A DNA stretch of 64,000 nucleotides, taken from positions 558,001-622,000 of the forward strand of contig NC_087078.1 in assembly GCF_026151205.1 (NCBI RefSeq), in the 5' to 3' direction. This document shows positions 50,023 to 60,500 of the stretch, piece by piece. Made by a program: the position numbers and the translations under genes. Position 1 is the stretch's first letter, and each line of letters opens with the position of its first letter. The DNA is from Bolinopsis microptera (Eukaryota > Ctenophora > Tentaculata > Lobata > Bolinopsidae). The notes beneath the pieces were generated by a model that was not told where the DNA came from, searched no databases, and worked only from the letters and a program-made list of their open reading frames with translations.

Positions 50023-51774
50023 TCATTCGTCCAGGTTGTTCTCTTCCAACCATTTGTACTCAAATTTGAAGTCTTCTTTTGTTCTCTGCTGCCAGAGATC
50101 GATGTCGAAATACACGTAAGTCCCAGTCTCGTGAGACTCTACAATCTCTTTGGGCTCTTCATACCTCTGAAACCACATTTTGATCTTTTTGTGGAACCTC
50201 CAGTGCTGCTCTTTCAGAGCCTTGGCAGCGTAGTACTGAGCTCTCGTGCCCTCGTAGAAGTAAAATATGAAAAACAGGGTGTCAGGAACCAAATTTTTGA
50301 AGTACTCAAAGGAGTCGAAGTTGTGTTTTGGGTCATAGCTATGGTAGTGATGAGGAGGGATCTGAGCTGGGAAATTTGGGAATGAATTTATCAGGTTTAA
50401 CGATCTCACTCTATTAGAGTCGTTAGGCTGGGGGAGATTGCCAGCAGCTGCTTCTAACATTTCCATTTGCATGGCTCTTTCTGTTGTCAGGGGAAGAGGT
50501 CCCAGAGGACTGACACCCAAAATAGGATCCAACACAAATGCTTCTTGGTTTAAATCTTCTTCTGTACTCTGAATGTTTTCTGAAGGGGTGCTGGAGGGGG
50601 CAGGTGTTGGGACTGATGGTGGTGATCTAACAGATTCAGTGCTCGGTACATGATGGTTCGTGTACAGTGAACTTGTCGTCGAACTTGGAGGAGCTGAAGA
50701 GAAAACTGGTGGTGAAATTAAATTGTTTGGTGGGGTTTTGGGTTGAGGAGGTTTGACCAGAACTGGTTGGGGTGCTATACTTGCAGGAGGGGTGGTAACA
50801 CTTGGGGTACTGGAGTTAGGTGTTGGGTGGCGTGATCTTGGTGCAGCTACTGCAGCTGCTGGTGGAGCTGGAGGAACAATAGTCTTTGCTTTAATAGCAG
50901 CCTTGGTGGTGGGACTGGTGGGTGGTATCTCACTGAAATCGTTGTTGTGTTGTGAGGACTCGTGGGAAACTTGAGAAAAACTATCATCCATGTTACTCTC
51001 TTCATCCTCGTCAAGCTCATCATCAGAGTGATTTGATGTTAACCTATTGTCTGTTAGTAATGAACTGTTCAAGATGTCTGGATCAACAATATCAGTGTAC
51101 AGGTATTCATTGTCAACGTAATCAGGTTCTTTATAATCTGTCAGATAGAAGTCAACATCTTCCTGGATCCCTTTCACATCATCGACCTCAATATTGTCGT
51201 TATCCAACATTCGAAGCAATGCTTCAAGACGGACAATATGCCACCTGTGCTTAGCGATAAATTCCTGAAGTTCATCCAGCTTTTCCTGTTGCTTATCTTT
51301 ACTTTTACCTTTCCTATTATGAGCATGAATGGTTTCAACATCTGCCTCCAGTTTGTCTGTTTCAATGTTTAAAGATTCAATTGTCTTATTCAACCACTCC
51401 CGTAACTCATACTTTTCTTTTTCAGCAGGATCTATCTTTGCAGGTAATCCTAATGCCTCTTTAGAGTATGCCTTAGTTTTGGAGTCTCTTTCAACAATTT
51501 TGAACGTTTCCATCTGAGTTTCTATAAGTTTTCTGTCTTCTAAAAGCGGCCTTTTGTCCTTAACCTCATTTGATGCACACCAAGTTTTTATCTGATCTCG
51601 TAGCCTTTGCAACTTCTTTATTTCCTTCTTGAGATCTTGTTCATATTTTTCCTTCTGATTGGGATTACATGCTTGCTGAAGCTTTTTCCAAGTCTCCTTG
51701 AAAGATTCAACACCTTCAGCAACCTTTTTGTGACATCTATCAATGTCACCAAGAAGTTTGCGCTTATCAGCCAT
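50023..51774 (-). CDS. CNOT3: CCR4-NOT complex subunit 3
   Basis: A single-exon protein of 583 residues. Start MADKRKLLGDIDRCHKKV is the conserved N-terminus of the family; the frame is open 24 codons further upstream but that part is not conserved. Residues 1-235 are the NOT3/5 coiled-coil domain (KEKYEQDLKKEIKKLQRLRD, LIETQMETFK, HRWHIVRLEALLRMLDND). Residues of about 285-410 are a disordered Pro/Ser/Thr linker, shorter than in vertebrates (human about 750 in total). The C-terminal NOT box, about 435-583, has MEMLEAAAGNLPQPND, YFKNLVPDTLFFIFYFYEGT and MWFQRYEEP. CNOT3 pairs with CNOT2 in the NOT module of the CCR4-NOT deadenylase, which shortens poly(A) tails and links to decapping. Lack of introns contrasts with the ten-exon neighbour and may reflect retroposition or intron loss. 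Confidence 0.95.
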   Translation of the reverse strand: MADKRKLLGDIDRCHKKVAEGVESFKETWKKLQQACNPNQKEKYEQDLKKEIKKLQRLRDQIKTWCASNEVKDKRPLLEDRKLIETQMETFKIVERDSKTKAYSKEALGLPAKIDPAEKEKYELREWLNKTIESLNIETDKLEADVETIHAHNRKGKSKDKQQEKLDELQEFIAKHRWHIVRLEALLRMLDNDNIEVDDVKGIQEDVDFYLTDYKEPDYVDNEYLYTDIVDPDILNSSLLTDNRLTSNHSDDELDEDEESNMDDSFSQVSHESSQHNNDFSEIPPTSPTTKAAIKAKTIVPPAPPAAAVAAPRSRHPTPNSSTPSVTTPPASIAPQPVLVKPPQPKTPPNNLISPPVFSSAPPSSTTSSLYTNHHVPSTESVRSPPSVPTPAPSSTPSENIQSTEEDLNQEAFVLDPILGVSPLGPLPLTTERAMQMEMLEAAAGNLPQPNDSNRVRSLNLINSFPNFPAQIPPHHYHSYDPKHNFDSFEYFKNLVPDTLFFIFYFYEGTRAQYYAAKALKEQHWRFHKKIKMWFQRYEEPKEIVESHETGTYVYFDIDLWQQRTKEDFKFEYKWLEENNLDE

Positions 51775-53019
51775 TGTCTTACGACTTACATCAAACTCTC
51801 TGAAACAAGCTTTATTATTAACAAATAACAAAAAACACAATTTCAAACAAGCTTGGATCTACAGGATGTGCTGAAAATAACCCAAGCCAGAAAATTGTGC
51901 ATTGCATTGCAATGTTAATTTTCTTCGACTCAAGTCTTTGTTTTAATATATAATCAATGCAAACAGCGAACAGCAATCATTTGGGAATGAAGAATCGTTT
52001 GGAAAATTCTGAGAGAATTTTAAGGGCTGATTATTCTGAGGGATATAGTTCATCGATTTTCATTCAATCGTGTCATATTTATGATAGCAAACAGTCATTT
52101 AATTGCAAAAAACAATCAATACTAGTAATGTCAGCATATTTGATGGTCTTAATATAAATTAACCCTGCAATACACAATTGTTTTACAATGGTTTGTCCTC
52201 CTAGTTTGAAATGTCTGATTTATGAAATTAAAAAATATTTTTATGAACATTTTTGATGATCTTTAAATGTATCATTATGTTTTGATTTGAGTTACTGGGC
52301 TAAATAATGAGGAAGTTGCCAACGAAAACTTTAATTAAATTATTTCATGGGATATCAAAAACTGAAGAATTGGCCGAATATACCAGCACTAAATTCAATG
52401 ACTTATGAGGTATAAATCATTAAACTTCATTATTTGGAACTAACCATATTCTAACTGTGTCAAACTAACTGTACGTACATTGCAGCGAATAAAGTATGTG
52501 TTGTATGCCCTAAATCTAACTTTTGAAGGTGTCACAAGGGTGATATATAGGGTGGATTTGAAATCCATATATGTTTGTAACAGCAATAACCTTACTATGA
52601 GTTAACTGCAGCCGTGCTAAAAAAACAGTTTGTCTTCATATTTGTTGTATATCTCTTTTTGGTGACAAACAGCAAAAGTAACTTTTGTATGACATGTGAA
52701 CAACCCCATGCATGTTGATTTTGGTGTTCAAGGTTAGCGCCACGAATTTACGTCAGCTATTCATCCCGGAAATCACGTTAAATAACTTGGGAATATAGTT
52801 ACAATACCAAATAAACAAGCTAGAAATGTTTTGTAATTGAACAAAAGAGAAAAATTCAAAAAATATACACATAATATAGCACTGACCCTATATAAAAATT
52901 CAATATAAAATTCAATAAAAAAATCTTAGTAAATTTTATTATTATTATTAATCAACTATATACAGCAAACACAAGATAATAGAAATTAAATCATAAAATC
53001 GAGTGGCCGAGTAGTCTCG
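51775..53019. other. Upstream of CNOT3; no gene recognised
   Basis: AT-rich. A duplicated phrase ATACACATAATATAGCA occurs at about 52865 and 53570. The CNOT3 promoter should be in the first few hundred bases, but no core element stands out. Confidence 0.4.
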
Positions 53020-53530
53020 ACTCACCCATAGCTTCTCCATAAACGTCTATCATGAGCTTTGTACACTAAATCGTTGAAATTACTAAAACTAAATCTTTTA
53101 TTTACAATCACAATAATTTTCTTTGTCATAATGTCTTTTAATAATAAATCAAATAAATTTGAACGAGGTCTGCCCCTCATTCCTTTGTAGTCAAAACATC
53201 CTAAACATGCAAATCTGAAAGATAAGAAGGCGGGAGTGTCATCACCGCTTCTGAGAACGTGCCCAAGTAAATTTTATAAAACATAAAAACCCTTTAAATA
53301 GTAGAAGTAGCCTAGCTCTAAATTTATTTCTAGTTCTGATATTTTAACAGCGCTACCACTTTTTATCCCTCTTTCTCCTCTAAGAGCTATAATTAGTGTT
53401 CTCAATAAGTAAAATCTTATTCTTTTTCCTGATAAATGTCATTGCCTCACTGTATCTTTGTCCTGATTTTCTGTCAGCGAGCTTTTTGAAAAAAAGCATT
53501 TGCTTCTTTTCCCATTCCACCTGTTATGTT
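53020..53530 (-). pseudogene. LINE or related retroelement remnants
   Basis: Minus strand 53290-53020 reads LLGHVLRSGDDTPAF, then GRPRSNLFDLL and NFNDLVYKAHDRRLWRSYG. This matches the terminal region of many animal LINE polyproteins (GHVLR..TPA, GRPR.NL, A.DR..WR). Minus strand 53520-53360 reads GGMGKEANAFFQKARADRK and later RYSEAMTFIRKKN, another retroelement end motif. Stops and missing upstream domains show both are dead. Confidence 0.55.
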
Positions 53531-53883
53531 GTTGATAGGACTATTTTATAAAATTATTCAAACAATATACACATAATATAGCAATGACCCTATATAAAAT
53601 CAAACCTTTAAGAATATACAAAATTGATAGGACTATTGGTGTAAATGTTCCATGTTCTAATGTTTTTGGTTTTATAATACTATTTTTCTATGAATAGATC
53701 GGATTTGTAGAGTTCGATCTTATTTTGAGGTCCTATAGCATTATGCATTGGCCAGTATTTGAGTGAAAATCTGGGCTCTAATAATAGTAGGCTGTAAATT
53801 GTTCGTTCACATTGAGAATTGAATGGATTGCTCTTGCTGTGGTAGTAAATTTTGTAGGGTCTAGAGTTTTATCGGATAGCAAA
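53531..53883. other. No gene recognised
   Basis: AT-rich spacer with nothing supported. Confidence 0.35.
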
Positions 53884-54262
53884 CCGGATGATGATTAATC
53901 ACTCTACACTCGACTGTCACGTGATTTTTTCAACCCGTTCTCTAGCTCGCCCTGAACGACTATTCAAAACCCTAACCCTCTAGTCTGATCCCAACCCTAA
54001 CTCTAACCCAATCCTTAACAAAAGCATATGCTGAAACCCTAACCCTAACGAGAAATTAGAGTAACTTCCTTATACGGTCATATCACTTGATCGAGACAGT
54101 TTTTCGCCAATATCTCGTCAGGGGAGCATTTTAACTCTATGTCGTGGGGGTGATTCGAAATCAGCGTCCGAAAATACATCGATTGCAGTTGGTTTCAACT
54201 TTTGGGGGCCCTTTTAGAACAATCTCGAAGATCGACTGTAGAGTGATTTAGCACGCTTGTAG
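53884..54262 (+). mobile_element. Telomere-repeat-bearing element, copy 3 with repeat B
   Basis: Begins GGATGATGATTAATCACTCT and follows the left end of the 5255-5514 element through CCCTAA repeats. It then continues into repeat B, the reverse complement of 6705-6925. This joined structure suggests that the small elements are internal deletions of a longer one. Confidence 0.65.
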
Positions 54263-54782
54263 CAAACCGGCTAGGTCAGTAATTTTTTTGGGATGGTAGT
54301 TAAATATTTCTTTAACTTGAGGAGTAAAGTTGATAGATGTTACTCGTCTAAATTTTTTCGAAGTAGCGCGCGCCGCGCCGGGCCAGATCATTAACAATGG
54401 TCAAGAGTTGTAGATTTACAACCTACCAGGACGCGCGCCGAGTTGGACTCGTCAACGGTCCAATATATGGAACAGATATTTTACGAGTATCACCCGTTAA
54501 ATCAAGAGCAGAGTAAACAGTCAATTAAAACATAAATTTCGTCCTCATAGGCTTAAGCCCTTTGCTGAAAAAGCAGAAACTGTACCATCGATGTTTTCTT
54601 GGTACTAGGGGGGTTTTGTCATACGTTGTATGACCCGCCGCGCACGAGTGCGCGGCTCCCCTGTATCGTAGAAACTCACTACTATAGTGAAACGACAGTG
54701 GGGATCACCACGTGATACAAAGGGTTTCGTAACGACCCCTCTCAATGTAAAGGTTGTGGCAGCTAATGCGAAACCTCGTATG
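54263..54782. repeat. Repeat debris including dispersed repeat A, copy 2
   Basis: Copy 2 of repeat A is at 54409-54506. A hairpin GTCATAC-GTT-GTATGAC lies near 54618. A minus-strand frame of 76 codons (54605-54835) has no recognised family. Confidence 0.5.
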
Positions 54783-55390
54783 TAGTGGCGTAACAAAGGC
54801 CCCCGCCGACCCTGCTGTGCGGAGGGGGACGCCAAATCGTCGTTTGAATGAGGGAAATTTGAAACAACTTTACTACTACAGTACTAGCAAAACTTTGACC
54901 ATTGTTAATGGTCTGGCCCGGCGCGCGCTACTTCGTAGCACTTGCCATCGGGCAAGTTCGAGAAGAAAGCGGCGCACGCTACTTCGAAGAAATTTAGACG
55001 AGTAGCATCCGTTAAGCAAAACTGCGCGTTATGCTCTAGAAATTGCTCTAAGCAGAGCCCTCTCGCTTACATGTTACAGTAGCGCGCGACCGCCGAAGGT
55101 TGTGAAACAAGCGCGTCGCACAGTACGCATATACACATGGCTATGTGAACTCTTGAAATTTTACTGGCTAATCCTCTAACTGTCACCAAGATGTAATTAG
55201 ATCGAACGCCGAAATTAAATCGAACCGGTTCGATCTAGGATCAGGAATTAGATCGAACGCCTGCGCGAATTTCAAAGTATTTGTATATGTATCTCGCGTA
55301 TTTGTATATGTATTTCTGCGTTCGATCTAATTACATCTTCGTTACAGTAAAATCATTCAATTTGTTTAATTTTAGGAAGGGGAGTTATGT
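54783..55390. mobile_element. Diverged hAT-type MITE relative, interrupted
   Basis: Starts AGTGGCGTAACAAAGGCCCC and follows the interior of the 3099-3390 MITE (ACGCCAAATCGTCGTTTGAA, AAACTGCGCGTT, TTTGTTTAATTTTAGG). The right terminal repeat is missing. It is longer because of inserted sequence, including the 170-bp element at 55179-55348. Confidence 0.6.
55179..55348. mobile_element. 170-bp element with 31-bp inverted ends
   Basis: Left end ACTGTCACCAAGATGTAATT... (55179-55209) and right end (55318-55348) are inverted copies with two mismatches. The interior repeats GATCGAAC and includes the 16-bp perfect palindrome ATCGAACCGGTTCGAT (about 55222-55237). It sits inside the older hAT-like copy. 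No clear target duplication; class unknown. Confidence 0.7.
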
Positions 55391-56590
55391 TTTAGTTTTC
55401 AAGAGATTCGTGCTTATGGCCTAGCTTAGGTTCTACTTATATGTATCTCCACCGAAAACACACTCCACAAATTTTACCTGGGGACCTCACTCACCTCAGG
55501 CTAAACATATATAAACGAATAGAGATTAGGTGGAATGACAGGCTGAGCGCGGCCCAGTAACACGAATTGCCATGCATGCGGTAACTTTGAACTTCTTTTT
55601 GTAGGTTTACAACCTACCAGGACGCGCGCCGAGTTGGACTCGTCGACGGTCCAATATATGGAACAGATATTTTACGAGTATCACCCGTTAACAAGCGACA
55701 GGCTATGGATAGAGCAAGTGCAGAATCAAGCATGGTATAACTATAGACATATTGAGATTTTACACACCTTTTCGTGTGCTGGTTTAGCAACACCTCTCTC
55801 GGCCGGTATATCTGTGAGAACTGGAGTTACCTGGGGACCTATCATGTTCTAAACTCCGAATAGAGATTATGCGGAATGACAGGCTGAGCGCGGCCCAGTA
55901 AAACTGGAGGGGATTCATAAAAATAACACATGATCTTAGCACTTAGATTTATATAGAAAACAATGAATTATAAATGTTACTAATGACTAAATTGAGAGCA
56001 TCTCCTTGATCTGGGATAGTATATAAAACTGTAAATGCAATTAATGTTACTGTTAGCTTCATTTGGATTATGAGACTGACGAAAATGGAAACCTTTTTTA
56101 ACCATGGCAATTGGGTGAACTAGGAAGATCATAGACAATTTTACGATTGAATTTTTAGGACAAAGCCCATCCAGTGTTGTAATTATAATCGAATATTTAC
56201 AACATTATTCATTTCAACAACACCTGGTAATTAAGTTGTAGCGGATGCACTACTGGGCTGCACCGCGCATCATAGAATGCTTATAGTTATCGCAACCGAA
56301 CCAGAGAAGCATTCTAAATGGTAATGACGCGCGGCGCGGCCTGGTATTGGTAATGCATCGCAATCAACATGTTGATCGCTGACGCCTATAAACTGGAAGT
56401 AAACGCAAGCTTCCAACATCCAAATGACCCTCAAACTAAGCCAGCCATTCGCAATATTATGATTCACACCAGAGTCCATTACACTTAATGTCATTTAAAC
56501 TGTTAACATAATTTGGTTATAACAATCTGATGTGTTTTTCCCGCTGCTTAAGAAAGAAGCCCACTTCTTTAACTTTGTCAGGTGATGCTG
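55391..56590. repeat. Dispersed repeat debris, including repeat A copy 3; no gene
   Basis: Copy 3 of repeat A is at 55600-55691. The phrase GAATGACAGGCTGAGCGCGG followed by CCCAGTAA occurs at about 55532 and 55876, and inverted at 39016. Around 56517-56590 lies the second copy of the last exon of the next gene. No other coding sequence is supported. Confidence 0.5.
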
Positions 56591-56664
56591 TTACTGAGAT
56601 CTAATGTGTTTCTCCCGCTGCTTAAGAAAGAATCCCACTTCTTTAACTTTGTCAGGTGATGCTG
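56517..56664 (-). repeat. 74-bp tandem duplication of the last exon
   Basis: Two copies of about 74 bp (ATCTCAGTAACAGCATCACC on the gene strand) lie in tandem. The first now ends in a stop made at the junction (TCT CAG TAA). The second shows the older ending, AGA TTG TTA TAA. Confidence 0.85.
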
Positions 56665-57580
56665 TTACTGAGATACTATTCTCTTTGATCGTAACGTGAG
56701 CGTCAAACTGAAAGAAAGAGGAACTAATAATTTATAAAGTGAAACTAAGCATGGGTGATGCTCGTAAAATATTTGTTCCAAATTGAGCCCAAAGTTAAGT
56801 GATGTTAGTTGGAGAAAATACAGATAAGAAGCATTTGCATTTGCTGCGAAGTTTTTAATAAATTACGATTAGTTTCATTCAAAACGACAAAAATTTAGGC
56901 ATTCATAATTCTATAAACAATATCAAACGATGAAATACTGATAGATAAAAAAGGTCGGAGGACGTTGCCGCTTCGACGTGCTTGCTTCACTTGGAAGTAG
57001 ATGTCGGACCAGAGAAAGGGTTGGAATCGTCAATCAAGTAAAAAACCTGTTTGCTGAGTCTGTCCCAGTTGACATCTTGTGAACAAGGTATATCTTGAGT
57101 CACGACTGTCTCTTCGACTGCCTGTTAAGGAAACCAGTTAACTCTTATCTTAAAACAGCACATTCGCAAAGCTGCTAAATAAGACTCGTTTTGCTATAAG
57201 TCGTTTTCAACTGAACATAAAATTAAATATCTTAATTCTAAAACCACCCATACAACTCAATAAATCAACAAGTTACGCCAGCATTGGCAGAAATGCTGCT
57301 GCAAATCTTATTAAATTCTGCTAAAACTAATAAGTAAACACCTTAAAAAGTAATCACCCACCTGGACACGCGCGATGAGAAGCGAAGTGAAAACGTTCCT
57401 GTACTCCTCACTAACAATCACTTCCAAACACCCATCATCACCAGGTGTCACCCTGGCGTCGTAGTTAGCTGCCCCCTCCAGGAAGCGGGGTGTCATTACA
57501 AACTGTACTATGTGGGACGGACAGGGCAGGGTGAAGTGTGTTAGTGTGGAGAGCAGGGTAGAGAGCTCCTCTGTAACGTT
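56591..57580 (-). CDS. 3' exons of an unrecognised gene
   Basis: Three minus-strand exons with matching phase 0: 57580-57362 (NVTEELSTLLSTLTHFTL to YRNVFTSLLIARVQ), 57121-57047 (AVEETVVTQDIPCSQDVNWD then RLSKQ) and 56707-56591 (FDAHVTIKENSISVTASPDK to REKHIRSQ, stop). Together 136 residues of a C-terminus. Acceptors are good (CCTCAG, AACAG, TTTCAG). The donor of the first is good (GTGGGT); that of the second is weak (GTTTTT), and if unused the protein would end 23 codons later. The regular alternation suggests a folded beta/alpha domain, but I do not recognise the family. Upstream exons would lie beyond the satellite and outside the window. The exon start is shared with the satellite unit. 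Confidence 0.55.
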
Positions 57581-60500
57581 CTGAGGGTGAAGTGTGTTAG
57601 TGTGGAGAGCAGGGTAGAGAGCTCCTCTGTAACGTTCTGAGGGTGAAGTGTGTTAGTGTGGAGAGGAGGGTAGAGAGCTCCTCTGTAACGTTCTGAGGGT
57701 GAAGTGTGTTAGTGTGGAGAGGCAGGGTAGAGAGCTCCTCTGTAACGTTCTGAGGGTGAAGTGTGTTAGTGTGGAGAGCAGGGTAGAGAGCTCCTCTGTA
57801 ACGTTCTGAGGGTGAAGTGTGTTAGTGTGGAGAGGCAGGGTAGAGAGCTCCTCTGTAACGTTCTGAGGGTGAAGTGTGTTAGTGTGGAGAGGCAGGGTAG
57901 AGAGCTCCTCTGTAACGTTCTGAGGGTGAAGTGTGTTAGTGTGGAGAGGCAGGGTAGAGAGCTCCTCTGTAACGTTCTGAGGGTGAAGTGTGTTAGTGTG
58001 GAGAGGAGGGTAGAGAGCTCCTCTGTAACGTTCTGAGGGTGAAGTGTGTTAGTGTGGAGAGCAGGGTAGAGAGCTCCTCTGTAACGTTCTGAGGGTGAAG
58101 TGTGTTAGTGTGGAGAGGAGGGTAGAGAGCTCCTCTGTAACGTTCTGAGGGTGAAGTGTGTTAGTGTGGAGAGGAGGGTAGAGAGCTCCTCTGTAACGTT
58201 CTGAGGGTGAAGTGTGTTAGTGTGGAGAGCAGGGTAGAGAGCTCCTCTGTAACGTTCTGAGGGTGAAGTGTGTTAGTGTGGAGAGGAGGGTAGAGAGCTC
58301 CTCTGTAACGTTCTGAGGGTGAAGTGTGTTAGTGTGGAGAGCAGGGTAGAGAGCTCCTCTGTAACGTTCTGAGGGTGAAGTGTGTTAGTGTGGAGAGCAG
58401 GGTAGAGAGCTCCTCTGTAACGTTCTGAGGGTGAAGTGTGTTAGTGTGGAGAGGAGGGTAGAGAGCTCCTCTGTAACGTTCTGAGGGTGAAGTGTGTTAG
58501 TGTGGAGAGGCAGGGTAGAGAGCTCCTCTGTAACGTTCTGAGGGTGAAGTGTGTTAGTGTGGAGAGCAGGGTAGAGAGCTCCTCTGTAACGTTCTGAGGG
58601 TGAAGTGTGTTAGTGTGGAGAGGCAGGGTAGAGAGCTCCTCTGTAACGTTCTGAGGGTGAAGTGTGTTAGTGTGGAGAGGCAGGGTAGAGAGCTCCTCTG
58701 TAACGTTCTGAGGGTGAAGTGTGTTAGTGTGGAGAGGCAGGGTAGAGAGCTCCTCTGTAACGTTCTGAGGGTGAAGTGTGTTAGTGTGGAGAGGAGGGTA
58801 GAGAGCTCCTCTGTAACGTTCTGAGGGTGAAGTGTGTTAGTGTGGAGAGCAGGGTAGAGAGCTCCTCTGTAACGTTCTGAGGGTGAAGTGTGTTAGTGTG
58901 GAGAGGAGGGTAGAGAGCTCCTCTGTAACGTTCTGAGGGTGAAGTGTGTTAGTGTGGAGAGGAGGGTAGAGAGCTCCTCTGTAACGTTCTGAGGGTGAAG
59001 TGTGTTAGTGTGGAGAGCAGGGTAGAGAGCTCCTCTGTAACGTTCTGAGGGTGAAGTGTGTTAGTGTGGAGAGCAGGGTAGAGAGCTCCTCTGTAACGTT
59101 CTGAGGGTGAAGTGTGTTAGTGTGGAGAGCAGGGTAGAGAGCTCCTCTGTAACGTTCTGAGGGTGAAGTGTGTTAGTGTGGAGAGCAGGGTAGAGAGCTC
59201 CTCTGTAACGTTCTGAGGGTGAAGTGTGTTAGTGTGGAGAGCAGGGTAGAGAGCTCCTCTGTAACGTTCTGAGGGTGAAGTGTGTTAGTGTGGAGAGCAG
59301 GGTAGAGAGCTCCTCTGTAACGTTCTGAGGGTGAAGTGTGTTAGTGTGGAGAGGAGGGTAGAGAGCTCCTCTGTAACGTTCTGAGGGTGAAGTGTGTTAG
59401 TGTGGAGAGGAGGGTAGAGAGCTCCTCTGTAACGTTCTGAGGGTGAAGTGTGTTAGTGTGGAGAGCAGGGTAGAGAGCTCCTCTGTAACGTTCTGAGGGT
59501 GAAGTGTGTTAGTGTGGAGAGCAGGGTAGAGAGCTCCTCTGTAACGTTCTGAGGGTGAAGTGTGTTAGTGTGGAGAGGAGGGTAGAGAGCTCCTCTGTAA
59601 CGTTCTGAGGGTGAAGTGTGTTAGTGTGGAGAGCAGGGTAGAGAGCTCCTCTGTAACGTTCTGAGGGTGAAGTGTGTTAGTGTGGAGAGCAGGGTAGAGA
59701 GCTCCTCTGTAACGTTCTGAGGGTGAAGTGTGTTAGTGTGGAGAGCAGGGTAGAGAGCTCCTCTGTAACGTTCTGAGGGTGAAGTGTGTTAGTGTGGAGA
59801 GCAGGGTAGAGAGCTCCTCTGTAACGTTCTGAGGGTGAAGTGTGTTAGTGTGGAGAGCAGGGTAGAGAGCTCCTCTGTAACGTTCTGAGGGTGAAGTGTG
59901 TTAGTGTGGAGAGCAGGGTAGAGAGCTCCTCTGTAACGTTCTGAGGGTGAAGTGTGTTAGTGTGGAGAGCAGGGTAGAGAGCTCCTCTGTAACGTTCTGA
60001 GGGTGAAGTGTGTTAGTGTGGAGAGCAGGGTAGAGAGCTCCTCTGTAACGTTCTGAGGGTGAAGTGTGTTAGTGTGGAGAGGAGGGTAGAGAGCTCCTCT
60101 GTAACGTTCTGAGGGTGAAGTGTGTTAGTGTGGAGAGCAGGGTAGAGAGCTCCTCTGTAACGTTCTGAGGGTGAAGTGTGTTAGTGTGGAGAGCAGGGTA
60201 GAGAGCTCCTCTGTAACGTTCTGAGGGTGAAGTGTGTTAGTGTGGAGAGCAGGGTAGAGAGCTCCTCTGTAACGTTCTGAGGGTGAAGTGTGTTAGTGTG
60301 GAGAGCAGGGTAGAGAGCTCCTCTGTAACGTTCTGAGGGTGAAGTGTGTTAGTGTGGAGAGCAGGGTAGAGAGCTCCTCTGTAACGTTCTGAGGGTGAAG
60401 TGTGTTAGTGTGGAGAGCAGGGTAGAGAGCTCCTCTGTAACGTTCTGAGGGTGAAGTGTGTTAGTGTGGAGAGCAGGGTAGAGAGCTCCTCTGTAACGTT

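Noticed and set aside
54605-54835. Minus-strand frame of 76 codons
   Set aside because: It runs across the boundary of a hAT-like repeat and has no start, splice or family support.
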